A stretch of DNA of 64,000 bases, taken from NCBI RefSeq assembly GCF_025149465.1, contig NZ_CP102275.1:1674001-1738000 (forward strand). The letters are read 5' to 3'. Below are positions 34,142 to 43,940 of this stretch, in pieces. The translations under genes and the position numbers were made by a program. Position 1 is the first letter of the stretch. Each line of letters begins with the position of its first letter. Source of the DNA: Thomasclavelia spiroformis DSM 1552 (lineage in GTDB: Bacteria > Bacillota_I > Bacilli_A > Erysipelotrichales > Coprobacillaceae). Under the pieces are notes generated by a model. That model had not been told where the DNA came from. It ran no database searches and saw nothing but the letters and a program-made list of their open reading frames with translations.

Positions 34142-35062
34142 ATGATTTTACAAGTTTCTGGAAGAAGTGATATATGTGCATTATATCCAAAATGGTTTAT
34201 TAATCGTTTAAAAGCTGGATATGTGTTAGTTAGAAATCCGTATAATAGTCAACAAGTAAGTTATGTTGAAATTAATCAAGATGTGGTTGATTGTATTGCT
34301 TTTTGTACTAAAGATCCAAAAGCAATTATACCGTATTTAAAAGAAATTGAACAAATGGGTTATCAGTATTTTTTTATGGTTACAATTACCCCTTATGATA
34401 AAGACATTGAACCAAATGTAAGATTGAAGTTAGAGATTATTAAAACATTTATTGAACTTAGTAATTTAATTGGAAAAAATCGAATAATTTGGCGCTATGA
34501 TCCAATTTTATTAAATGAACGTTATACCATTAAATTTCATCTTCAAATGTTTAAAAAAATGTGTCAGCTTTTATATAAGTATACTAATACGGTAATAATT
34601 AGTTTTTTAGATATTTATAAAAATATTATTAATAAATTCAATGAATTAAATGATGATGATGTTTATTTATTAGCTGATCATTTAGGTAAAATTGCTAAAA
34701 AATATCATTTAGAAATTAAAACATGTAGTGAAAAGTATCATTTAGAACAATACGGTATTAAAAAAGGCAGTTGTTTAGAGAAAAGTTATATTGAAGAGTT
34801 AATTGGCTATCCTTTGAATATTAAAACTAATCAAAATCGTGCTAATTGTTCTTGTTTAGCCAGCATCGATATTGGTGCATATAGTTGTTGTAATCATGGC
34901 TGTTTATATTGTTATGCCTGTAATCATCAATTGGTTGCTAAAAATATGAAAAGTCATGATGAAAATAGTGAAATGCTATTAGGTTATTTAACTAGTCATG
35001 ATAAAGTTATTAAGCGTAATGTTTCTTCTAATAAAGAAAACCAATTAAAATTTGATTTCTAA
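34142..35062 (+). CDS. DUF1848 family protein
   Basis: 306 residues. Starts ILQVSGRSDICALYPKWF and has RIIWRYDPILL and the C-terminal cysteine cluster CNHGCLYCYACN (CX3CX2C, about residues 253-260), similar to the radical SAM cluster site but at the wrong end of the protein. These are features of DUF1848, a widespread anaerobe family of unknown function that probably binds an Fe-S cluster. Monocistronic, GAGGGATGTAA before the ATG. It was the divergent neighbour of deoR before the IS inserted. Confidence 0.8.
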   Translation: MILQVSGRSDICALYPKWFINRLKAGYVLVRNPYNSQQVSYVEINQDVVDCIAFCTKDPKAIIPYLKEIEQMGYQYFFMVTITPYDKDIEPNVRLKLEIIKTFIELSNLIGKNRIIWRYDPILLNERYTIKFHLQMFKKMCQLLYKYTNTVIISFLDIYKNIINKFNELNDDDVYLLADHLGKIAKKYHLEIKTCSEKYHLEQYGIKKGSCLEKSYIEELIGYPLNIKTNQNRANCSCLASIDIGAYSCCNHGCLYCYACNHQLVAKNMKSHDENSEMLLGYLTSHDKVIKRNVSSNKENQLKFDF

Positions 35063-35248
35063 AATGTGATTAAAACAACATACTACAAAATATTTATAAT
35101 ATAACAATTAATTTAACAAAAATTTTATTATTTTCGATATCTCTTCTAAGAAAAATTATTATGTATCTTTTAAACTACTTTATATTTAAATTTCATTAGT
35201 TAGAATAAAAAATATTATTAAATCATAATGATAGTAAGGGGGGATTTT

Positions 35249-35710
35249 TTGAAAATTCAATGGAAAACTTTAGTTACATGTCTTATTATACCACTTGCAA
35301 TCGGGATTATATCTGCACTTCTAACACGAAATAATATGGAAACTTTTGATTTAATTAATAAACCGTTTTTAGCTCCACCAAGTTGGCTGTTTCCAGTGGT
35401 TTGGACGATTCTATATATTCTCATGGGAATTGCATCATATCTAGTATTTATATCTAAAAAACCAAATAAAACTGCTTTAACTGTATATGGAATTCAACTT
35501 ATATTTAATTTCTTTTGGTCGATTATCTTTTTCAATTTAGAATTATATTTATTTGCGTTTATTTGGCTTGTTTTATTATGGTTGTTGATTTTTAAAACAA
35601 CTATTTTATTTTATCAAATATCAAAACCTGCTGGATATTTGATGATCCCATATTTATTATGGGTAACTTTTGCGGGATACTTAAATTTTTCCATCTATTT
35701 ATTAAATTAA
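35249..35710 (+). CDS. TspO/MBR family membrane protein
   Basis: About 153 residues from a TTG at 35249, chosen because AAGGGGGGA lies just before it; an ATG at 35228 precedes that site. Five membrane helices with the conserved blocks LINKPFLAPPSWLFPVVWTIL (cited as PFLAPPSWLFPVVW) and IQLIFNFFWSIIFF, including the TspO Trp residues. TspO proteins bind porphyrins and act in tetrapyrrole or stress metabolism at the membrane. Monocistronic with a terminator after. Confidence 0.88.
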   Translation: MKIQWKTLVTCLIIPLAIGIISALLTRNNMETFDLINKPFLAPPSWLFPVVWTILYILMGIASYLVFISKKPNKTALTVYGIQLIFNFFWSIIFFNLELYLFAFIWLVLLWLLIFKTTILFYQISKPAGYLMIPYLLWVTFAGYLNFSIYLLN

Positions 35711-35718
35711 AAAAACAA

Positions 35719-35760
35719 AAAATAACCATCGATATTCCTTAGAATTTCAATGGTTGTTTT
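35719..35760. terminator. Bidirectional terminator between convergent genes
   Basis: Stem AATAACCATcGA with TcaATGGTTgTT, A-rich and T-rich flanks, between tspO (+) and 35770-36204 (-). Confidence 0.7.
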
Positions 35761-35769
35761 ATTTTATAC

Positions 35770-36204
35770 TTATAAAAAGCATCTAATATCAATAACAAGT
35801 TTTTCTTCAAGATTTATTAATCGCTTTGTAATATCCTTACTTATTTCATCAGCAGCTTTATATTGATTCAAATACTTATTAAGCGATTTTACTCCCATGT
35901 TACATCCATCTGTCATTAGATCGGCAATAGTTTCATCGGATTCATCCATAACTAATTTTACATTTGTTTTTATCCATGACATCCCTTTTGCCATTGGATT
36001 AGGTTCTTTTCCATCATCATGATATTTATCCAAAAGAACCTGAATTTCTTCTTTAAGTTTATCATGTCCATCTTTACAATTTACAAGATATTTAAAAAAT
36101 GTCTTATCATGTACATAATCTAAAACATCATCAATAGATGCAACCCCCATTTTAATACCTGCATCGCATTCACGTAATAACTTTATTGTATCAGATTCAA
36201 TCAT
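35770..36204 (-). CDS. Hypothetical helical protein
   Basis: 144 residues, predicted all-helical and soluble, with GIKMGVASIDDVLD and a repeated pattern of conserved Asp/Glu/His that might bind metal as in ferritin-like four-helix bundles; I am not certain of any family. ATG preceded by AAGGAGTTGGAAATAATT. Monocistronic between two terminators. The function is unknown. Confidence 0.6.
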   Translation of the reverse strand: MIESDTIKLLRECDAGIKMGVASIDDVLDYVHDKTFFKYLVNCKDGHDKLKEEIQVLLDKYHDDGKEPNPMAKGMSWIKTNVKLVMDESDETIADLMTDGCNMGVKSLNKYLNQYKAADEISKDITKRLINLEEKLVIDIRCFL

Positions 36205-36301
36205 TAATTATTTCCAACTCCTTTTGTATCTTAAAAAATTATTCCCATTTTTATAAACATTATTCTATTATTTTGTAAAATAAATTAATAGTACAAAAAA
36301 A

Positions 36302-36342
36302 AGCTATAAAGAATTTAGTTTAAAAAACTATTTCTTTACAGC
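36302..36342 (-). terminator. Terminator of the flavodoxin operon
   Basis: Imperfect stem GCTGTAAAGAAATAG with CTAAATTCTTTATAGC, followed by seven T on the minus strand, just past the stop at 36351. Confidence 0.75.
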
Positions 36343-36350
36343 CATATTAT

Positions 36351-36836
36351 TTATATATTTAAACTATTTATCCAATTTAATATATCTTGATCACTCATAT
36401 TACTTTTTAATAATTTACATGGTTTCCAATTTACTAAATCATTACATGATTGATGAAGAATTGAATCAGTTTTACCTACACCACTACCTCCTGATGTACA
36501 AAATGGAACAATTGTTTTATTTGAAAAATCGTAACTTTCTAAAAAAGTATTAATGATTGTTGGAGCAACATACCACCAAATTGGAAAACCAACAAAAATT
36601 ACATCATATTCGTCCATATTTGTACAAGTATCCCCAATTTCTGGACGAGATGAAGCATCTTTCATTTCAATTGTACTGCGACTATTTTTATCCATCCAAT
36701 TTAAATCAGCTGCAGTATATGGGATTTTCGGCTTAATTTCATATTCATCACCTTCTATTAATGAAGCAATACGATGACCAACATTTTTAGTAACTCCACT
36801 ACATGAAAAATAACTAACTAATATTTTTTTCTCCAT
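36351..36836 (-). CDS. Flavodoxin
   Basis: 161 residues from the ATG at 36836, which follows GGAGGTATTAAAA. FMN phosphate loop SYFSCSGVTKNVGHRIA at about 7-23 and the flavin-stacking segment GFPIWWYVAP (about 84-93), then CTSGGSGVGKT. It is of the YSF-S-G-T flavodoxin type often encoded beside aldo-keto reductases and cupins in gut Firmicutes and carries electrons in the cytoplasm. Last gene of a three-gene unit under a MerR-type promoter at 38027-38057. Confidence 0.88.
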   Translation of the reverse strand: MEKKILVSYFSCSGVTKNVGHRIASLIEGDEYEIKPKIPYTAADLNWMDKNSRSTIEMKDASSRPEIGDTCTNMDEYDVIFVGFPIWWYVAPTIINTFLESYDFSNKTIVPFCTSGGSGVGKTDSILHQSCNDLVNWKPCKLLKSNMSDQDILNWINSLNI

Positions 36837-36850
36837 TTTTAATACCTCCA

Positions 36851-37576
36851 TTAATTTTTTATAAGATAACGTAACCAAATACCACCATTTTCTAATACTT
36901 CAACATTTTTTAATTCAAAACCAACTGGTTTATCACTAGTTAAATCTTCTTTAGTTTCAAAAATTGAAGGTGATTGGCTGGCCCCATCAGCAACTGGCGC
37001 CATTACTAAACTTAATTCATCACATAATCCTGTTTGAATAAATGACCAGTTTAAAACACCTCCTCCACCTAACATTAATGTCTTTATATTAAATTTATGA
37101 TATAGTTTTTCCATTAAAAGTTTATAATCCAACTCATCTTTTCCAACAATAACATATGAAATATTTAATTTTCTAAGCATTGCTTTATAAGCACTACTAG
37201 CTTTTTCAGTTAAAACCTCTAGTACATGAGCTGTAGTAGTTTCATATGTCAAAGTGTTACTTTGCCACCCTAATTTACCTAATGGATCAATAGATACATA
37301 ATACATTGAATAATTACCATCTGCAATAAAATCACCTGATGGCACTATTGGTGCTGTCTTATCTAACTTAGGTTTACGATACATTGTAAAATTATCATCT
37401 GTTGTTACCCTTCCAGAAAGCCACCCTTGATGTTTATAATATGCATTTTTACCAAAAGCAATTTCATAAAATTGCTCACTAGGCTCATCACATTCTTTTG
37501 TATCCATATATTTTCCAACGATCTTTCCATCAAGTGACATTAACATATGACAAAATATATACGGTCTATCCATCAT
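36851..37576 (-). CDS. RibD C-terminal/dihydrofolate-reductase-like protein
   Basis: 241 residues. MSLDGKIVG near the N-terminus and LMLGGGGVLNWSFIQTGLCDELSLVMAPV in the C-terminal half (cited as LMLGGGGVLNW and DELSLVMAPV) are the RibD_C/DHFR-like NADPH fold motifs. The deaminase half of RibD is missing, so it is not the riboflavin enzyme itself; a reductase of a small substrate is likely. Middle gene of the cupin-reductase-flavodoxin operon. Confidence 0.8.
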   Translation of the reverse strand: MMDRPYIFCHMLMSLDGKIVGKYMDTKECDEPSEQFYEIAFGKNAYYKHQGWLSGRVTTDDNFTMYRKPKLDKTAPIVPSGDFIADGNYSMYYVSIDPLGKLGWQSNTLTYETTTAHVLEVLTEKASSAYKAMLRKLNISYVIVGKDELDYKLLMEKLYHKFNIKTLMLGGGGVLNWSFIQTGLCDELSLVMAPVADGASQSPSIFETKEDLTSDKPVGFELKNVEVLENGGIWLRYLIKN

Positions 37577-37586
37577 AATTTTACTC

Positions 37587-37976
37587 CTATTTTAATTTTA
37601 AATAATCTTCATCACTTACTGGTTCTAACCATTCATTTGATGCATCTTTAGCTGGAACCTCGATTGCTAAATGGCAAAACCAACTATCCTTAGCTGCCCC
37701 ATGCCAATGCTTAACTTCTGGAGGAATATTCACCACATCACCAGGTTTTAATTCTTGAGCTGGTTTTCCCCATTCTTGATAATATCCACGACCATTAGTT
37801 ACTAGTAAGATTTGTCCTCCTTTATGATGAATGTGCCAGTTATTGCGACATCCAGGTTCAAAAGTTACATTTCCAATTGCTACCCCTATTGTTGTTAGCA
37901 TATTTAAATAACTTTGTCCTACAAAATATTCTTTAAAAGCTTCGTTTTTTTCTCCTCTAGGAAATAATGTGTCCAT
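37587..37976 (-). CDS. Cupin-domain protein (mandelonitrile-lyase/CMD-associated type)
   Basis: 129 residues from the ATG at 37976 following AAAGGAGGACAAAAA. Cupin motif 1 is NNWHIHHKGGQILLVTNGRGYYQ (metal His in HIHH), motif 2 is PPEVKHWHGA. Such small cupins sit next to carboxymuconolactone-decarboxylase-like or aldo-keto genes in MerR-controlled stress operons. First gene of the operon, 10 bases before the reductase gene. Confidence 0.85.
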   Translation of the reverse strand: MDTLFPRGEKNEAFKEYFVGQSYLNMLTTIGVAIGNVTFEPGCRNNWHIHHKGGQILLVTNGRGYYQEWGKPAQELKPGDVVNIPPEVKHWHGAAKDSWFCHLAIEVPAKDASNEWLEPVSDEDYLKLK

Positions 37977-38026
37977 TTTTTGTCCTCCTTTTATATAATA
38001 TAAAGAGTACTTCAAAACTCTCTATT

Positions 38027-38057
38027 ATTTTACAACTTAAAGTTGACTTCAAGTCAA
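38027..38057 (-). promoter_or_regulatory. MerR-type promoter/operator for the cupin operon
   Basis: Minus strand TTGACT (38057-38052), 19-base spacer, TAAAAT (38032-38027). The spacer holds the dyad ACTTGAAGTCAACTTTAAGT. Same design and shared core AAGTnAACTTTA as the promoter at 2798-2828. Confidence 0.65.
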
Positions 38058-38085
38058 TAGTAATCTAAAAATAAAAGATGTATTT

Positions 38086-38528
38086 CTACATCTTTAATAA
38101 TTTGATTGCTTTTTGTAATTCAACTTCTGTAAAACCATGATTAAAATCACATTTAATTAAACGATCTTTTATTTCACTAATCATACCATCATCAATAACT
38201 AAAATATCTAAAAATGAAATTTGATGTTTATTACAATATTCAATAATTAACTCACCTTTATTTTTTTGATTATCTATTTTTAAATAATCATCAATTCTTA
38301 AATCATATTTATTTAAATAACTTTTTAAAATATCTATATTTTCATTGACAAGTTGCCATGATGAATTAAGGATAATTGAACAATTATCCTCTTTTTTTAT
38401 AGTCTTAATTAATTTATTTAAATTAATCAAATTCTGTTCATCGATAACTTGCATTTTTTTACTTTCTTGAATTATCTTTTGATTATTTAAAACACCGTCT
38501 AAATCTAAAAAAGATAAATTGTTTTCAT
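38086..38528 (-). pseudogene. Small HAD-like protein with an N-terminal frameshift
   Basis: The long open part (ATG at 38454) lacks a HAD motif I, but the same frame upstream reads FLDLDGVLNNQKI, the missing motif. It has no start codon. An ATG at 38528 overlaps the stop of the upstream gene (TGATG) and reads KTIYLF before stopping; one extra T in the T6 tract (38498-38503) would join them into MKTIYLFLDLDGVLNN. So this is either a real one-base frameshift or a sequence error. Intact it would be about 147 residues, similar to HAD domains of the Swiss Army Knife RNA-repair type (LNSSWQ motif). Last gene of the his transcript. Confidence 0.6.
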
Positions 38529-39316
38529 CACTTATCTATAATTCGATTAGTAAAAGTACTAATTTCTTTAAAACCTATTTTTTCTAAATTTTCTTTTACA
38601 TCTTCTACATGTTGACCGATTCGCTCAACTGTATGACTATCAGTTCCAATAGTAATTACGCTTCCCCCTAAATCAAAATAACGTTTTACTTGATTATAAT
38701 TTGGAAAACCACAATTTCCATTAACAGCATAACCTGATGTATTTACCTCAATCCCTTTACCTTTATCAATTAATGTTTTAAATATTTCATCAATAATATC
38801 TTGATATTTAGCATGTTCAACTTTTTTATTATCATAAGGACCATAACGCATAATATAATCTAAATGTCCTAAAACATTAAAACAATCAAATGCTTTAACA
38901 CATTTTAATGTTTCTTCAAAAAAATGACGATGGGCCTGCTCTTTTGATAGTCCTTTAAAAAAGTCACCATAATAAAATTCCGTATGATTAATTACATGAA
39001 TTGAACCGATAACAAAATCGAATGGATATTGATTGATTAAATTATTGATTTCTTGAAAAGAATTTAAATCTAAACCAATTTCAATTCCCCATTTAATTTT
39101 AATTTTATCTTGATATTCTTTTTTTAATGCCATAATGGCCTGATAATATGTTGCTATATCTAAATCAAATGAATCAATTGGATAATCAAAATCACGATGA
39201 TCTGTAAAACAGATTTCTTCTAATTGCATTTTAATTGCTTGTTTTACATAGTCAGCAGGACTTGCATCACTATCACCAGAAAATTTAGTATGAATATGAT
39301 AATCAATTGATTTCAT
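38528..39316 (-). CDS. hisJ: PHP-family histidinol-phosphatase
   Basis: 262 residues from the ATG at 39316, which has GGAGAA upstream within hisIE; a GTG at 39331 is a longer alternative. PHP metal motifs: YHIHTKFSGD at the N-terminus, EEICFTDHRDF, the GIEIGLDL block, GSIHV, GHLDYIMRYG and GTDSH near the C-terminus. It dephosphorylates histidinol phosphate before HisD. No hisC aminotransferase is in this operon. Overlaps the hisIE stop. Confidence 0.88.
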   Translation of the reverse strand: MKSIDYHIHTKFSGDSDASPADYVKQAIKMQLEEICFTDHRDFDYPIDSFDLDIATYYQAIMALKKEYQDKIKIKWGIEIGLDLNSFQEINNLINQYPFDFVIGSIHVINHTEFYYGDFFKGLSKEQAHRHFFEETLKCVKAFDCFNVLGHLDYIMRYGPYDNKKVEHAKYQDIIDEIFKTLIDKGKGIEVNTSGYAVNGNCGFPNYNQVKRYFDLGGSVITIGTDSHTVERIGQHVEDVKENLEKIGFKEISTFTNRIIDK

Positions 39317-39317
39317 C

Positions 39318-39956
39318 TTAATATTCTCCACGTGTATGAAATTCTTTTTTATTACCAGTAATTTTATGACGTTCTTTTAATTTATTTTCAATATCTTCTA
39401 AACTAATTCCTTGATTATTCATTAAAACAAAGACATGATAAAATAAATCACCAATTTCACCAATCAATTCTTCTTTATCATTATTTTTAGCAGCAATAAT
39501 CGTTTCACTAGCCTCTTCTCCAACTTTTTTACAAATTTTATCAACACCTTGATCTAGTAAATAATTAGTATATGATTTTTCAATTGGATTAATTTTGCGA
39601 TCATTAATTAAGGTTTCTAAGCTTTTAAAAATATTAATATTATTAAATGGCTTTATTTCATTAAAGAAACAAGAATAAGCACCAGTATGACAAGCTGCTC
39701 CGATTTGTTCAACATAAATCAATAAAGTATCCAAATCACAGTCTAAATACATTCCTTTAATATTTTGAAAATGTCCAGATGTTTGACCCTTATGCCAAAG
39801 TTCATCTCGACTACGTGAATAAAAATATGTTTGGTTTGTCTCTAACATTTTTTTATATGCTTCTTCATTAACATAAGCAAGCATCAATACTTCATTAGTT
39901 CGATAATCTTGGATAATTGCAGGAATTAGCTCCATCTTTTTAAAATCTGGTTTCAT
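39318..39956 (-). CDS. hisIE: Bifunctional phosphoribosyl-AMP cyclohydrolase / phosphoribosyl-ATP pyrophosphatase
   Basis: 212 residues. N-terminal HisI domain (about 1-115): [35 protein letters not shown], and the Zn/Mg site [22 protein letters not shown]-terminal HisE domain (about 120-205): [16 protein letters not shown]. It catalyses steps 2 and 3 of histidine synthesis. One-base overlap with hisF. Confidence 0.95.
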   Translation of the reverse strand: MKPDFKKMELIPAIIQDYRTNEVLMLAYVNEEAYKKMLETNQTYFYSRSRDELWHKGQTSGHFQNIKGMYLDCDLDTLLIYVEQIGAACHTGAYSCFFNEIKPFNNINIFKSLETLINDRKINPIEKSYTNYLLDQGVDKICKKVGEEASETIIAAKNNDKEELIGEIGDLFYHVFVLMNNQGISLEDIENKLKERHKITGNKKEFHTRGEY

Positions 39957-40720
39957 TATACTGCCCTCCTTACATTTATATTATGTTTTCTAAGTTCTTT
40001 TCGAACGTCTTCAACTGTTGCTTCGCCAAAATGGAATAATGAAGCGACCAATGCTGCATCACAGTTTGTTTTTTCAAAAACATCAACAATATCTTGAATA
40101 CTACCACAGCCACCACTGGCAATAACGGGAATATCAACAACATTACATACTGCATTTATCATTTCTAAATCATAACCGGCTTTTGTTCCATCAGCATCCA
40201 TTGAAGTAAGCAAGATTTCTCCAGCTCCAAGTTCTTGACATTTAGTTACCCATTCAATTAAATCAATTCCGGTATTTTCACGACCACCTTTAACATATAC
40301 ATCATAACCGCCACCATCTCTTTTTTTAGCATCAATTGCAACAACTACACATTGTACACCAAATTCATCAGCTGCTTCTTTAATTAAATTAGGGTTATTG
40401 ATGGCTGCTGAATTTATTGATACTTTATCAGCACCACTAGCTAAAATCATTCTAAAATCATCAAGCGTTCTAATTCCGCCACCTACAGCAAGGGGTATCG
40501 TTAATTCTTTAGCACCACGTTCAATTAAATCTTTAATAATATCTCTTTCTTCATAACTTGCAGTAATATCTAAAAATACTACTTCATCAGCACATTGTTC
40601 ATCATAACGTTTAGCTAAATCAATGGGATCACCAACATCTTTTAATCCCACAAAATTAACCCCTTTTACAACTTTACCATTTTTTATATCTAAACAAGGA
40701 ATTATCCGTTTTGTAAGCAT
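39956..40720 (-). CDS. hisF: Imidazole glycerol phosphate synthase, cyclase subunit
   Basis: 254 residues, standard length. [19 protein letters not shown] at the N-terminus with the catalytic Asp of CLDIKNG, and the second catalytic Asp in [15 protein letters not shown]. Partner of hisH two genes upstream. Overlaps hisA by 19 bases. Confidence 0.97.
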   Translation of the reverse strand: MLTKRIIPCLDIKNGKVVKGVNFVGLKDVGDPIDLAKRYDEQCADEVVFLDITASYEERDIIKDLIERGAKELTIPLAVGGGIRTLDDFRMILASGADKVSINSAAINNPNLIKEAADEFGVQCVVVAIDAKKRDGGGYDVYVKGGRENTGIDLIEWVTKCQELGAGEILLTSMDADGTKAGYDLEMINAVCNVVDIPVIASGGCGSIQDIVDVFEKTNCDAALVASLFHFGEATVEDVRKELRKHNINVRRAV

Positions 40721-41427
40721 GCGATAACCTCCTTTAGATCAACTTTTCCTTCATAATATGCTTTTCCTACAATGCAAGCATAGTAATCTTTTTTTGCAAC
40801 ATCTAAAATATTTTGTTTATCTTTAATCCCTCCTGATACAACAAAATTAATTTTAGACTCACTCGTAATTTGTTCATACATCTTAAAATTTGGTCCTTGT
40901 AAAGTTCCATCTTTACTAATATCTGTAACAACTATATACTCAACACCTATTTTTTCTAGTTCTTTAATAAAATCTAAATATGGTACATCACTTGTTTTTA
41001 ACCAACCAGAAGTTGAAACATATCCATTTTTAACATCAACTCCAACGACAATTTTCTTTGCTCCATATTTACTTATTGCTTCTTTTAAAAATTTTGAATC
41101 ATTAAGAGCTGCAGTTCCTAAAATTACACGATCAATTCCTACTTCATCTAAATATAAAGCAACTGTTTCCATATTTCTAATCCCACCACCTAATTCCACA
41201 GCCATATTAGTAGTTTGTTTTATTTTTTTTATTGTTTCTAAATTAATACATTTTCCATCTTTAGCTCCATCTAAATCTACAACATGAAGCCATTTTGCTC
41301 CCATTGTTTCAAACTCTCTAGCTAATTCTTCAGGATTATTACTATAAACTGTCTTTTGATTATAATCTCCTTTATATAATCTAACAGCTTGACCATCTTT
41401 TAAATCAATCGCTGGAATAACTAACAT
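40702..41427 (-). CDS. hisA: ProFAR isomerase
   Basis: 241 residues, (beta-alpha)8 barrel. [20 protein letters not shown] with the catalytic Asp of AIDLKDG and [15 protein letters not shown] with the second Asp. Converts ProFAR to PRFAR. Overlaps hisH by 7 bases. Confidence 0.97.
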   Translation of the reverse strand: MLVIPAIDLKDGQAVRLYKGDYNQKTVYSNNPEELAREFETMGAKWLHVVDLDGAKDGKCINLETIKKIKQTTNMAVELGGGIRNMETVALYLDEVGIDRVILGTAALNDSKFLKEAISKYGAKKIVVGVDVKNGYVSTSGWLKTSDVPYLDFIKELEKIGVEYIVVTDISKDGTLQGPNFKMYEQITSESKINFVVSGGIKDKQNILDVAKKDYYACIVGKAYYEGKVDLKEVIACLQNG

Positions 41428-42029
41428 TCAATCATCTCCTTAAACGCTAATAAAATTTGTTTACCTACTGCTCCACTTTTTTCTGGATGAAACTGACACC
41501 CAATAACATTTTCTTTAGCTGCTATTGCAGTTATTTTTGTAGTACCATAATCTGTATAAGCAATTAACTGGTCATCAGGACATTTAGCCATAAATGAATG
41601 GACAAAGTAAACATCATCATTTTCATGAATATTTTTTAAAATTGGATGTTCATGATTAAAATGTAATTGATTCCATCCCATATGCGGAATTTTTTCATCA
41701 ATATCCATAAATACTATTTCACCATTTAAAAATCCTAATCCTTTAGTTTCCTTAACTTCATAACCTTTTTCAAAAAGAATTTGCATCCCTAAACATATTC
41801 CTAAAATCGGTGTTCCAGCATCTTTTTTTTGATTTAATAAATCAATTAAATCATATTTCTTTAAATTACTCATTGCTACTGGAAAAGCCCCTACACCTGG
41901 TAAAACAAGAGCATCAGCATTTAAGATTTCTTCTTTATCGCGACTAATAATTGCTTCGATTCCTACTCGCTTTAAAGCCGATGCCACACTACTTAAATTA
42001 CCAATATTGTAATCAATAATTACAACCAT
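41421..42029 (-). CDS. hisH: Imidazole glycerol phosphate synthase, glutamine amidotransferase subunit
   Basis: 202 residues, class I glutaminase. IIDYNIGNLSSV, oxyanion strand LPGVGAFPVAM, nucleophile Cys in GICLGMQILFEKG, and GCQFHPEKSG with the His-Glu pair. Supplies ammonia to HisF. Confidence 0.97.
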   Translation of the reverse strand: MVVIIDYNIGNLSSVASALKRVGIEAIISRDKEEILNADALVLPGVGAFPVAMSNLKKYDLIDLLNQKKDAGTPILGICLGMQILFEKGYEVKETKGLGFLNGEIVFMDIDEKIPHMGWNQLHFNHEHPILKNIHENDDVYFVHSFMAKCPDDQLIAYTDYGTTKITAIAAKENVIGCQFHPEKSGAVGKQILLAFKEMIEC

Positions 42030-42050
42030 ATTTTTACCCCCTTCTTGATT

Positions 42051-42638
42051 TTAAAGTACCCCTTTTGATGATACGATTTTATCTTTATTTGATTCATCAA
42101 TACTAATAGCTTCTTTTAAAGCACGACCTAAACTTTTAAAAATAGCTTCAACAATATGATGATTATTAGTTCCATATTGTTCATTAATATGAAGTGTAAT
42201 TAGTGAATTGAATGCAAATGCACGGAAAAATTCTTCAGTCATTTCAGTTTCAAACGTACCAATTCTTTCACATGTTAAATCTACATTAAAAACCAAAAAT
42301 TGACGACCACTTATATCTAAATTAGTTGTAACTAAAGCTTCATCCATAGGAATTGTAAATGCCCCATAGCGCCTAATTCCTCGCTTATCCCCTAAAGCTT
42401 CTTTTAAACATGTACCAAGAGCAATTCCAATATCTTCAATAGTATGATGACAATCGACATTTAAATCCCCATCACATTTAACAATTAAATCAAAATTTCC
42501 ATGAAATGCCAGTAATGTCAACATATGATCAAAAAAACCAATTCCTGTATCAATCTCACTTTTACCACTACCATCTAAGTCTAATTGAACAATAATTTTA
42601 GTTTCTAATGTTTCTCTTTCTATTTTACCAATTCGCAT
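42051..42638 (-). CDS. hisB: Imidazoleglycerol-phosphate dehydratase
   Basis: 195 residues from the ATG at 42638, with GAGGAGGAG formed by the end of hisD just upstream; the frame to 42653 lies within hisD. Mn-binding motifs DGIGFFDHML-like (DTGIGFFDHMLTLLA), CHHTIEDIGIALG, and NNHHIVEAIFKSLGRAL. Monofunctional form without the phosphatase domain, consistent with the separate PHP enzyme. Confidence 0.97.
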   Translation of the reverse strand: MRIGKIERETLETKIIVQLDLDGSGKSEIDTGIGFFDHMLTLLAFHGNFDLIVKCDGDLNVDCHHTIEDIGIALGTCLKEALGDKRGIRRYGAFTIPMDEALVTTNLDISGRQFLVFNVDLTCERIGTFETEMTEEFFRAFAFNSLITLHINEQYGTNNHHIVEAIFKSLGRALKEAISIDESNKDKIVSSKGVL

Positions 42639-42639
42639 A

Positions 42640-43938
42640 TTACTCCTCCTCAAATCTTATTGCAATTGAATTAGCATGTCCATCTAACCCTTCACTTTTT
42701 GCAAATTTAATTACATCATCTTTAAATTCACTTAAAACATTTTTAGGATAATAACTATATGATGAGTATTTAACAAAATCATATACACCCAAAGCTGAAT
42801 AAAATTTAGCTGTTCCACCAGTTGGTAAAACATGATTTGTTCCACTCATATAATCTCCTAAAGGTTCTGGTGAGTATTCCCCTAAAAAAATCGAACCGGC
42901 ATTTTTTATTTTTGGTAATGTATTTACTGGATTATCTACTAATACTTCTAAATGTTCAGGAGCTAAATAATTAGATACTTCAAAAGCTTTATCAATATCT
43001 TTAACAATAATTGCACCACCATAGTTTTTTAATGATTCTTCAATAATTTCTTTTCTTGATAAAGTTTCTATTTGTCGTTTTAATTCCTGATTAACTTTTT
43101 CAACTAAATCTTTACTTGTTGTAACGAGCAAAGCACTAGCTAATTTATCATGTTCTGCCTGACTCATTAAATCAGCCGCAATATATTTACTATTAGCATT
43201 TTCATCAGCAATTACTAGTACTTCACTAGGTCCTGCAACCATATCAATATCAACTAAACCATAACTTAACTTCTTAGCAGTAGCTACAAAGATATTTCCA
43301 GGTCCTACAATTTTATCAACTTTTTTAATTGTTTTAGTCCCCCGTGCGATGGCTACAACACCTTGAGCACCACCGAATTTATAAATTGTTTCAATACCAC
43401 AAACCTTAGCAGCAGCAATAATAATTGGATTAACTTTACCATCTGCTTTAACCGGTGTAATAATTACTAAATCTTTAACTCCGGCTAATTTAGCTGGCAG
43501 GGCATTCATTAATACCGTTGAAGGATAACTAGCTGTTCCACCTGGTACATATAAAGCAACCCGTTCAATTGGACGAACCATTTGCCCCATAATCACACCA
43601 TTATCTTTAAATAATGACCATGATTTATCTACTTGATTTTTGTGGAATTCAATTATTTGATTTTTAGTTCTTTCAAGAATTCGTAAATAATCTTCATCAA
43701 CTTGTTTTAAAGCTTCTTCTTTTTCACTTTCACTAACAACTAAATCTTTTTGATCATTAATTTTATAACCATCAAATTTTAAACAATATTCAAATAATGC
43801 TTCATCCCCACGTTTATTAATATCATCAATTATTTTTAAAACTATTTCATTTACTTCATTACTTACACTTTCTTTACGATTATCTAATTTGGCTGCAATT
43901 GCCTCTAAATTACCATTATAATTAATAACTTTTAACAT
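42640..43938 (-). CDS. hisD: Histidinol dehydrogenase
   Basis: 432 residues. ALYVPGGTASYPSTVLM, VAGPSEVLVIADENAN, LMSQAEHDKLASALLVT with the Zn/catalytic Glu-His, and GTNHVLPTGGTAKF are all HisD signatures. Last two oxidation steps to histidine with NAD. Two bases separate it from hisG. Confidence 0.97.
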   Translation of the reverse strand: MLKVINYNGNLEAIAAKLDNRKESVSNEVNEIVLKIIDDINKRGDEALFEYCLKFDGYKINDQKDLVVSESEKEEALKQVDEDYLRILERTKNQIIEFHKNQVDKSWSLFKDNGVIMGQMVRPIERVALYVPGGTASYPSTVLMNALPAKLAGVKDLVIITPVKADGKVNPIIIAAAKVCGIETIYKFGGAQGVVAIARGTKTIKKVDKIVGPGNIFVATAKKLSYGLVDIDMVAGPSEVLVIADENANSKYIAADLMSQAEHDKLASALLVTTSKDLVEKVNQELKRQIETLSRKEIIEESLKNYGGAIIVKDIDKAFEVSNYLAPEHLEVLVDNPVNTLPKIKNAGSIFLGEYSPEPLGDYMSGTNHVLPTGGTAKFYSALGVYDFVKYSSYSYYPKNVLSEFKDDVIKFAKSEGLDGHANSIAIRFEEE

Positions 43939-43940
43939 CT

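Noticed and set aside
37587-37976. Cupin as part of the capsule or pot regulators
   Set aside because: Single-domain cupin with no HTH, in a separate operon with flavodoxin.
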